Source: an uncultured Sutterella sp.
GTDB lineage: Bacteria > Pseudomonadota > Gammaproteobacteria > Burkholderiales > Burkholderiaceae_F
Length of the DNA: 64,000 nucleotides
Assembly: GCA_958347955.1 (NCBI GenBank)
Contig: CATVXH010000001.1
Coordinates: 186,001 to 250,000 of the forward strand
Reading direction: 5' to 3'
A program made the position numbers and the translations under genes. This document shows positions 58,678 through 64,000 of the stretch, piece after piece; the first letter of the stretch is position 1; each line of letters begins with the position of its first letter. The notes beneath the pieces were generated by a model. It was not told the DNA's origin. It did not search any database and saw nothing but the letters and a program-made list of their open reading frames with translations.

Positions 58678-59832
58678 ATGGAATTCGAGCTTTGGTATTT
58701 GATCGTTGTCCCCGTTTTGTTTGTCGCCGGATGGTGGTTCAGAGGACTGGATCAACGTCAGCGTGAGCAGGAAAGAGAACCTGGCACTTACTACAAAGGG
58801 ATCAATTTGTTGCTCAACGATCAGCCCGATAAAGCAATCGATGCTTTTATTGAAGTGGTGAAATTAGATCCTGAAACGATTGAATTGCACCATGCATTAG
58901 GCAATCTATTCAGTCGTCGAGGTGAGTTTGATCGCGCTGTACGAATTCACAACCATTTGCTAAACCGTGAAGACTTGCCGGCTCATGAGCGCTCGCTTGC
59001 GCTTTTTGAACTAGGTAATGATTACCTGAAAGCCGGTATTTATGATCGTGCCGAAGATAGTTTTCAGCGTCTTTTAAAAGAACCGGAATACCACTTGGAT
59101 GCCATGCGTGCCCTACTTAAGATTTATTGCACGGAAAAAGAGTGGAATAAGGCTCTGGATATCGCCAACGCTTTGGAAAGACAAGCCGGGGAAAATCATC
59201 AGGTTGAAATGGGACATTTCCATTGCGAATTGGCTGAGCTACAGATGCGAGGCAAACATTACGAAGAGGCTCGTGCTGAACTTGAGCGGGCTCTTCAAGT
59301 GGATCGTAAAAGTGTCCGCGCTTTGATCATGTTGGGTAATCTGGCCATGATCGGAAACGATCCCGGTAAGGCGCTGGAGCATTGGAGTAAAGTGGAAAAA
59401 GTGTCTCCCGATTATCTGACCTTGGTGATGGTGCCAATGGCGAAAGCTTATGAAGCAATTGGGGAGCATGAACAAGCAAAAAATTTGATTCACAGAGCGT
59501 TGGAAGATAATTCCAGCGTAGAGACGCTCTCCATTGCTCTCGAGTTGGTGATAAAAACCGAAGGGGAGGAAGCGGCAAAGCGATTCCTCAAAGAGGAGCT
59601 GGAGCGCCGTCCAGCCCTTTGGACTTACGAAAAGCTTGCGGAATTGCGCCTTAAAGATCAGCCTGATGATGCAGAGCTTCAGTTGCTGATATCACTGCTC
59701 AAGCCCTATGTGAGTCGTCCGGGACGCTATCAATGTTCACATTGCGGGTTTAAAGCCAAGGGATTCCAGTGGCTTTGTCCCGGATGTTCGTCATGGGGAA
59801 GTTATTCCCCAAAACGCCAAGAAGAAAGTTAA
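58678..59832 (+). CDS. lapB: LPS assembly/regulation TPR protein LapB (YciM)
   Basis: A 384-residue inner-membrane-anchored protein. An N-terminal helix (about residues 4-20, LWYLIVVPVLFVAGWWF) is followed by the basic-acidic FRGLDQRQREQE and by about nine TPR units (40-330, e.g. DKAIDAFIEVVKLDPETIELHHALGNLFSRRGEFDRAVRIH). A C-terminal rubredoxin-like metal site has Cys353, Cys356, Cys367 and Cys370 (CSHCGFKAKGFQWLCPGC). LapB adjusts LPS synthesis by promoting FtsH degradation of LpxC. It usually follows lapA and lies near rpsA-ihfB; here it is alone behind infA, and no lapA is visible. Confidence 0.95.
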   Translation: MEFELWYLIVVPVLFVAGWWFRGLDQRQREQEREPGTYYKGINLLLNDQPDKAIDAFIEVVKLDPETIELHHALGNLFSRRGEFDRAVRIHNHLLNREDLPAHERSLALFELGNDYLKAGIYDRAEDSFQRLLKEPEYHLDAMRALLKIYCTEKEWNKALDIANALERQAGENHQVEMGHFHCELAELQMRGKHYEEARAELERALQVDRKSVRALIMLGNLAMIGNDPGKALEHWSKVEKVSPDYLTLVMVPMAKAYEAIGEHEQAKNLIHRALEDNSSVETLSIALELVIKTEGEEAAKRFLKEELERRPALWTYEKLAELRLKDQPDDAELQLLISLLKPYVSRPGRYQCSHCGFKAKGFQWLCPGCSSWGSYSPKRQEES

Positions 59833-59842
59833 GTTAATCAAT

Positions 59843-59880
59843 AAGTCCGTAACAGATGTCAATCTTTTCGGACTTTTTTG
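59843..59880 (+). terminator. Rho-independent terminator of lapB
   Basis: AAGTCCG pairs with CGGACTT (59869-59875) around a 19-base loop and is followed by TTTTTGT. Confidence 0.65.
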
Positions 59881-59969
59881 TAATTATTTACATTATTATC
59901 ACACTCTTTGAAAGAACATTGCGTACACTTGATCTTCGTGTGATTGCCTTTATTTTCTAGGGAACTTCA

Positions 59970-60863
59970 ATGTTTAAACGTATAGGTTTATTCATCTTGA
60001 CTAACTTGGCCATCCTGGTGATGCTGTCAATCATCTTGAATTTGGTAAGCTGGTTCTTCGGTGTGGATTTCTCACAGATTGCCGGTGCCAATCAGAGCTA
60101 TGTGTCGCTTTTGATTTTTGCGGCTGTCATCGGTTTCTCAGGGTCCATTATCAGTCTATTTATGAGTAAAACCATGGCGAAAAACGCCATGGGAGTTCAG
60201 CTCATTGACGTAGATCATCCGCGAAACGAAGTCGAACGTTGGTTGGTTCAGACTGTCGCCAAGTTGGCTCAGATCAAGGGCGTGGCAATGCCGGAAGTGG
60301 GGATTTATCACGGTGAACCCAATGCTTTCGCAACCGGTCCTTCAAAAAATAATTCCTTGGTGGCGGTTTCCGATGGTCTTTTAGCCAGTATGAATAAGGA
60401 AGAAGTGGAAGCTGTTTTGGGCCACGAAATGAGCCACGTTGCCAATGGCGACATGGTGACGATGACGCTTATGCAGGGTGTGATCAACACCTTTGTGGTC
60501 TTTCTTTCTCGAGTAATCGGCAATATTGTCGATCGCGGTATTCTGCGCAATGAAAGTGATGCGCCCGGAGCGGGGTACTACATTACCAGTTTGGTTTTGG
60601 ACATGGTTCTCGGTTTGCTGGGCTCCATGTTGGTGGCGGCTTTTTCCCGCTATCGCGAATTCCGCGCTGACGCCGGTGCCGCTCAAGCTCTCGGCTCTTC
60701 CGCTCCGATGATCAACGCGCTGGCTCGCCTTGGAGGTATGCAGCCTTCCGAGTTGCCTGGCAATGTGAAGGGATTTGGGATTAGTGGTGGCTTTGGTTCA
60801 CTTTTTGCAAGTCATCCGCCGATTGAGGCACGTATTAAAGCGTTGCGTGAGTTGCAGAACTAA
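59970..60863 (+). CDS. htpX: Membrane protease HtpX
   Basis: A 297-residue M48 zinc metalloprotease of the inner membrane that removes misfolded membrane proteins alongside FtsH. Four membrane helices are visible (about 4-26, 44-65, 165-185 and 195-215). The catalytic HEMSH motif lies at His152-Glu153-His156, with the third ligand Glu in FREFRADAGAAQAL. MPEVGIYHGEPNAFATGPSKNNSLVAVSDGLL is the standard HtpX block. It begins with a GGGAA ribosome site about 11 bases before the ATG and ends with a clear terminator. Confidence 0.96.
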   Translation: MFKRIGLFILTNLAILVMLSIILNLVSWFFGVDFSQIAGANQSYVSLLIFAAVIGFSGSIISLFMSKTMAKNAMGVQLIDVDHPRNEVERWLVQTVAKLAQIKGVAMPEVGIYHGEPNAFATGPSKNNSLVAVSDGLLASMNKEEVEAVLGHEMSHVANGDMVTMTLMQGVINTFVVFLSRVIGNIVDRGILRNESDAPGAGYYITSLVLDMVLGLLGSMLVAAFSRYREFRADAGAAQALGSSAPMINALARLGGMQPSELPGNVKGFGISGGFGSLFASHPPIEARIKALRELQN

Positions 60864-60884
60864 TTTGCAAGACAACAAAACACA

Positions 60885-60914
60885 AAGCCCTCCGACAAAA
60901 TCGGCGGGCTTTTT
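60885..60914 (+). terminator. Rho-independent terminator of htpX
   Basis: AAAGCCCTCCG pairs with CGGCGGGCTTT (one mismatch) and is followed by a T-run. It also lies downstream of the minus-strand tRNA genes. Confidence 0.8.
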
Positions 60915-60957
60915 ACTTGCCAATTAAATAGGGGAAAAAAGAGGAAGGGGAAGTTGA

Positions 60958-61034
60958 TGGGGTGGGAAATGGGACTCGAACCCACGACAACCGGAATCAC
61001 AATCCGGGACTCTACCAACTGAGCTATTCCCACC
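60958..61034 (-). tRNA. tRNA-His (GTG anticodon)
   Basis: The minus strand folds into a complete cloverleaf: acceptor GTGGGAA/TTCCCAC with the extra 5' G pairing C73 that is specific for tRNA-His, D-arm start AGCTCAG, anticodon stem CCGGA/TCCGG with GTG, T-arm GTGGGTTCGAGTCCCA-type loop, and an encoded CCA (60960-60958). It is the last of three tandem tRNA genes. Confidence 0.96.
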
Positions 61035-61044
61035 ATCAAACTTT

Positions 61045-61121
61045 TGGCCCGCCCGACAGGATTCGAACCTGTGACCCTCGGCTTAGAAGGCCGATGCTCT
61101 ATCCAGCTGAGCTACGGGCGG
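61045..61121 (-). tRNA. tRNA-Arg (TCT anticodon)
   Basis: Acceptor CCGCCCG pairs with CGGGCGG, followed by discriminator G and encoded CCA (61047-61045). The anticodon arm CGGCCTTCTAAGCCG presents TCT, reading AGA/AGG, and the T-arm is ACAGGTTCGAATCCTGT. It lies ten bases before tRNA-His in the same transcript direction. Confidence 0.96.
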
Positions 61122-61140
61122 CTCGACAACTGTCGAAACG

Positions 61141-61217
61141 TGGTCGGGGCGAAGGGATTCGAACCCCCGACATCCTGCTCCCAAAGCAGGCGCGCTACCG
61201 GACTGCGCTACGCCCCG
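61141..61217 (-). tRNA. tRNA-Pro (TGG anticodon)
   Basis: Acceptor CGGGGCG pairs with CGCCCCG, followed by A73 and encoded CCA (61143-61141). The anticodon arm CTGCTTTGGGAGCAG presents TGG, and the D-arm has the GCGCAG/CCGGTAGCGC pattern usual for tRNA-Pro. It is first of the Pro-Arg-His set, an order reminiscent of the argX-hisR-leuT-proM cluster of E. coli but reversed and lacking tRNA-Leu. Confidence 0.96.
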
Positions 61218-61346
61218 CCTCAAGTGCGAATCAGCATTATGCAGGAAAATAATTTGAAACGCAATAGCCGGTAACGATTTTTTTGAAATTACTCAAGGGC
61301 TCTACTGTACAATCGGAGGCTGTTCTAGAGGTAAGGAGCTTTTATT

Positions 61347-62183
61347 GTGAAATGGTTATGCGCTGGTCGCGAGGTAGACTTATCGTTTCCCTTGATTATG
61401 GGAATTGTGAATGTGACTCCTGATTCATTCTCCGATGGCGGCGAGCATGACAATGCCGAGGCTGCCATTCGGTATGGAATGCAATTGTTAAGCGAGGGGG
61501 CGGATATTTTAGATATCGGGGGTGAATCCACCCGCCCGGGAGCGGCTGAAGTGACCGAAGAGGAGGAGTTGCGTCGTGTCATTCCGGTAGTCGAGGCGCT
61601 TTCAAAAACCGGAGCTTTGATTTCCGTCGACACCAGCAAAGCCGCAGTGATACGCGAGGCCGTTAGGGCAGGTGCGCACATTATTAACGATATACGAGCT
61701 TTGCAGGAGCCCGGTGCTATGCAGGCTGCTGCCGAAACAAATGCCGGAGTGTGCCTTATGCACATGCAAGGCCAACCCGGCACCATGCAACAAAAACCCC
61801 ATTATGAAAATCTGCTCGATGAGGTGCAATCTTTTTTACTGCAAAGGGCACGTTGCGCTCAAGAAGCCGGCATCGATCCTCAACGAATATGTTTGGACTA
61901 TGGTTTTGGTTTCGGAAAGACTGTTGAACAAAATTTCGAACTTTTAGCGAATACCGCTCGTTTTGCGCAGCTCCCTTATCCTCTTCTGGTTGGCCTTTCA
62001 CGTAAATCAAGCTTGGGGGCGGTTACCGGGCGCGATGTGCATCATCGTTTAGTGGCTTCTGTGACCGGGGCCCTCTTAGCGGCTCAGCAGGGAGCGGGGG
62101 TTCTTAGAGTGCACGATGTGGCAGCGACCCGAGATGCGTTTACAATTTGGCATATAACAAAAAATCAAACCCAGAAGGATTAA
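61347..62183 (+). CDS. folP: Dihydropteroate synthase
   Basis: A 278-residue TIM-barrel enzyme that joins p-aminobenzoate to dihydropterin pyrophosphate in folate synthesis and is the sulfonamide target. LIMGIVNVTPDSFSDGGEH and ADILDIGGESTRPGA are its two signatures, followed by ISVDTSKAAVIREAVRAGAHIINDI and DYGFGFGKTVEQNFELL and LVGLSRKSSLGAVTGR. The start is a GTG at 61347 with AAGGAG nine bases upstream. No insertions of the kind seen in resistance alleles are evident near the FSDGG or SRKS loops. It is followed after four bases by glmM; ftsH, which commonly precedes folP, is not here. Confidence 0.96.
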   Translation: MKWLCAGREVDLSFPLIMGIVNVTPDSFSDGGEHDNAEAAIRYGMQLLSEGADILDIGGESTRPGAAEVTEEEELRRVIPVVEALSKTGALISVDTSKAAVIREAVRAGAHIINDIRALQEPGAMQAAAETNAGVCLMHMQGQPGTMQQKPHYENLLDEVQSFLLQRARCAQEAGIDPQRICLDYGFGFGKTVEQNFELLANTARFAQLPYPLLVGLSRKSSLGAVTGRDVHHRLVASVTGALLAAQQGAGVLRVHDVAATRDAFTIWHITKNQTQKD

Positions 62184-62187
62184 CGAT

Positions 62188-63522
62188 ATGACTCGGAAGT
62201 ATTTTGGCACCGATGGAGTGCGAGGCCGTGTTGGTGAGGCGCCCATTACGCCTGATTTTGTATTGAAGTTAGGGCAAGCTGCCGGCCGTGTTTTGAGAAG
62301 ACGCGTTGACGGTCATCGTCATGTTCGTGTGCTTATCGGTAAGGACACGCGTGTGTCCGGCTACATGCTGGAGGCCGCGCTTCAAGCCGGTTTCTCCAGC
62401 GCTGGTGTTGATGTTGTGTTGTGCGGACCGATTCCAACTCCCGCAATTGCATACCTTACGCGCGCGCAAAGAGCCGATGCCGGTGTAGTGATTAGCGCGA
62501 GTCACAATCCTTATCACGACAACGGGATCAAATTTTTCTCCGAATCCGGTACAAAACTGCCCGATGAAGTTGAGCTTGAAATTGAAGCCGAGCTCGATAA
62601 AGGGTTTTCTTGTGTGGAAAGCCGCGAATTAGGTAAAGCCTGGCGCCTTGAGGATGCGCCCGGCCGTTATATTGAATTTTGCAAATCCACGGTTGACAGC
62701 GACGTTAATCTGAAAGGATTGCGGATTTTGGTTGACTGCGCAAACGGAGCGGCTTATCACGTGGCCCCCGCTGTGTACCACGAATTGGGTGCTGATGTCT
62801 TCACAGTTGGCGACACGCCGGACGGTATTAACATCAATGACGGAGTAGGCGCCACTCATACCGAGTCACTGTCGAAGAAGGTTTTTGAGCGCGGGTGCGA
62901 TGTCGGCATTGCCTTGGATGGAGATGCCGATCGATTGATCATGGCTGATGCCAACGGACATGTCTATAACGGTGACGAGTTGCTGTACGTGATGGTTCGT
63001 GACCGCATGATGCGAGAAAAGGTCCGCGGCGTGGTTGGTACATTGATGACAAACTATGCGCTTGAAAAGCGTTTGGGGCAATTGGGCATTGAGTTTGTTC
63101 GAGCTAAGGTTGGCGATCGTTATGTGTTGGAGCAATTGAAGGCACGCGAAGGGTGGATTTTCGGTGGAGAGACCTCAGGCCATCTTTTAGTGCTTGATTG
63201 TCAAACAACAGGGGACGGCATCGTCAGCAGTCTTCAGGTGTTGGCGGCTATGAGACGTCAGGGTAAAACCTTGGCGCAATTAACGGAAGATCTGAAGCTA
63301 TTGCCACAGGTGTTAATCAACAAACGTATTGAAAAAGGATTTGATTGGCAATCCTATGAGCCCATGCAAAAAGCCGTTGCGGCAGCTCAAGAGAAATTGG
63401 AAGGCAGAGGGCGCGTCTTGATAAGACCTTCCGGTACAGAACCGCTTCTGCGCGTGATGGTTGAAGCTGATGATAAGACACTTGCTCAAACATTGGCTCA
63501 ATCCATTGCAGATACGCTTTGA
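62188..63522 (+). CDS. glmM: Phosphoglucosamine mutase
   Basis: A 444-residue alpha-D-phosphohexomutase converting glucosamine-6-phosphate to glucosamine-1-phosphate for peptidoglycan and LPS. RKYFGTDGVRGRVG opens the chain. The phosphorylated serine is Ser105 in VISASHNPYHDNGIKFF, the metal loop is ALDGDADRLIM (about 243-253), the sugar loop is GGETSGHLL, and the phosphate loop RPSGTEPLLRVMVE lies near the C-terminus. folP-glmM is its usual neighbourhood. A bidirectional terminator separates it from the convergent lrgB. Confidence 0.97.
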   Translation: MTRKYFGTDGVRGRVGEAPITPDFVLKLGQAAGRVLRRRVDGHRHVRVLIGKDTRVSGYMLEAALQAGFSSAGVDVVLCGPIPTPAIAYLTRAQRADAGVVISASHNPYHDNGIKFFSESGTKLPDEVELEIEAELDKGFSCVESRELGKAWRLEDAPGRYIEFCKSTVDSDVNLKGLRILVDCANGAAYHVAPAVYHELGADVFTVGDTPDGININDGVGATHTESLSKKVFERGCDVGIALDGDADRLIMADANGHVYNGDELLYVMVRDRMMREKVRGVVGTLMTNYALEKRLGQLGIEFVRAKVGDRYVLEQLKAREGWIFGGETSGHLLVLDCQTTGDGIVSSLQVLAAMRRQGKTLAQLTEDLKLLPQVLINKRIEKGFDWQSYEPMQKAVAAAQEKLEGRGRVLIRPSGTEPLLRVMVEADDKTLAQTLAQSIADTL

Positions 63523-63525
63523 CAT

Positions 63526-63554
63526 TTTTGGCCGCCTGGAAAGGGCGGCCAAAA
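63526..63554. terminator. Bidirectional terminator between glmM and lrgB
   Basis: TTTTGGCCGCC pairs perfectly with GGCGGCCAAAA around a seven-base loop. The A/T-rich arm ends serve as T-runs on both strands, suiting the convergent genes. Confidence 0.85.
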
Positions 63555-63556
63555 TG

Positions 63557-64000
63557 TTATTTAGACAGTAACCAATTTAAAAGTGGTCCCGCAATGAGTG
63601 GGGCAACAAAAGCCGTGATGATGCCAGCCAATCCCATGGCCAGGCCCGAAAAGGCTCCGGCTTTATTACTGATCTGAAAAGCTCTGGAAGTGCCCATGCC
63701 ATGGGCTGCCACACCTAAAGAAAAACCTTTGACGTAATCTTTTTTGATTCGGAAAAGTTTAAACACGGGAGTGGCTACCAGGGCGCCTGCAATACCGGTC
63801 AACACCACGATACCAGCCGTGAATTCCGGGATGCCCCCCATTTTTTCTGAAATGCCCATGGCGATCGGAGTCGTGACGCTTTTCGGAGCCATGGACATGA
63901 TGCTTTCAAATGAGGCATTAAAAATTACACCAAGCAACACAGTTGAGACCACTCCGGTAATGCAGCCCACTATCACACCAATTAGAAGTGGTGCCCAAAG
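63557..64000 (-). CDS. lrgB: LrgB/CidB-family membrane protein (partial, 5' end outside window)
   Basis: The minus-strand frame is open from the stop at 63557 to the window edge, giving 147 residues of the C-terminal part; a GTG at 63976 is not the true start because homologous sequence continues upstream. SMAPKSVTTPIAMGISEKMGGIPEFTAGIVVLTGI and VKGFSLGVAAHGMGTSRAFQISNKAGAFSGLAMGLAGI are the two LrgB signatures. LrgB works with LrgA and was first tied to murein hydrolase control; related plant and bacterial proteins export glycolate or pyruvate. lrgA would be expected just outside the window. Confidence 0.92.
   Translation of the reverse strand, partial: LWAPLLIGVIVGCITGVVSTVLLGVIFNASFESIMSMAPKSVTTPIAMGISEKMGGIPEFTAGIVVLTGIAGALVATPVFKLFRIKKDYVKGFSLGVAAHGMGTSRAFQISNKAGAFSGLAMGLAGIITAFVAPLIAGPLLNWLLSK

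Noticed and set aside
60962..61274. Plus-strand frames of 76-96 codons across 60962-61274
   Set aside because: They are antisense to three tRNA genes, a common source of false small proteins.
1..64000. CRISPR arrays, insertion sequences, integrases, prophage genes or rRNA
   Set aside because: No spaced direct repeats, transposase or integrase motifs, phage structural genes or rRNA segments were seen on either strand.

Overview
The window reads as a piece of a betaproteobacterial (Burkholderiales) chromosome, most likely a Sutterellaceae-type gut organism such as Sutterella or Parasutterella. This placement is inferred from gene content and gene order, not from a database search. Supporting points are the betaproteobacterial blocks miaB-phoH-ybeY-corC-lnt-glyQ-glyS, lptD-surA-ksgA divergent from amgK-murU, dusB-fis-purH, tolB-pal-cpoB and gyrA-cmk-rpsA-ihfB; Gram-negative porins ending in Phe; a second-type IF-1 with a C-terminal tail; and an anaerobic, dicarboxylate and amino-acid based set of transporters (Dcu, DASS, BrnQ). 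No sugar-uptake systems, rRNA, insertion sequences, prophage or CRISPR arrays are visible.

Layout. 1-2.5 kb: a minus-strand operon of an uncharacterised propeller-like protein, rph, rdgB and hemW (cut by the window edge). 2.7-5.5 kb: two tandem paralogous porins sharing a 223-base identical tract. 5.6-10.7 kb is the accessory part: an RpiR-type regulator, an EamA exporter, an unknown secreted protein, and two divergent genes (a DASS dicarboxylate transporter and an argininosuccinate-lyase-like enzyme) that have both lost their 5' ends at one shared junction near 9.17 kb. 10.8-35.9 kb is core housekeeping: tRNA modification, ribosome maturation, lipoprotein acylation, glycyl-tRNA synthetase, LPS assembly, cell-wall recycling, purine synthesis, Tol-Pal, malic enzyme and chromosome segregation. 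36-42 kb holds TerC, FadD, HemG, Gph, an OmpA-like protein and MtaD. 42.4-48 kb is gyrA-cmk-rpsA-ihfB, lacking the serC-pheA-hisC-aroA genes that usually separate gyrA from cmk in this order. 48.2-57.5 kb is a metabolic region: an unassigned transporter plus an M20 amidohydrolase, proBA, a secreted DUF362 protein divergent from brnQ, and a Dcu transporter with an FNR-like box upstream. 57.7-64 kb: tmRNA, infA, lapB, htpX, three tRNAs (His, Arg, Pro), folP-glmM, and the start of an lrgB gene running off the edge.

Together the genes fit an anaerobe or microaerobe using fumarate, malate and amino acids: Dcu (and formerly a DASS carrier) would move C4-dicarboxylates, malic enzyme would link malate to pyruvate, and HemG and HemW would serve oxygen-independent haem metabolism. 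Terminators are unusually clear throughout and mark most transcription-unit ends. No wholly new system stands out. The strongest unusual signals are the double-truncation junction, the porin conversion tract, and the unassigned secreted and membrane proteins next to amino-acid and dicarboxylate genes.
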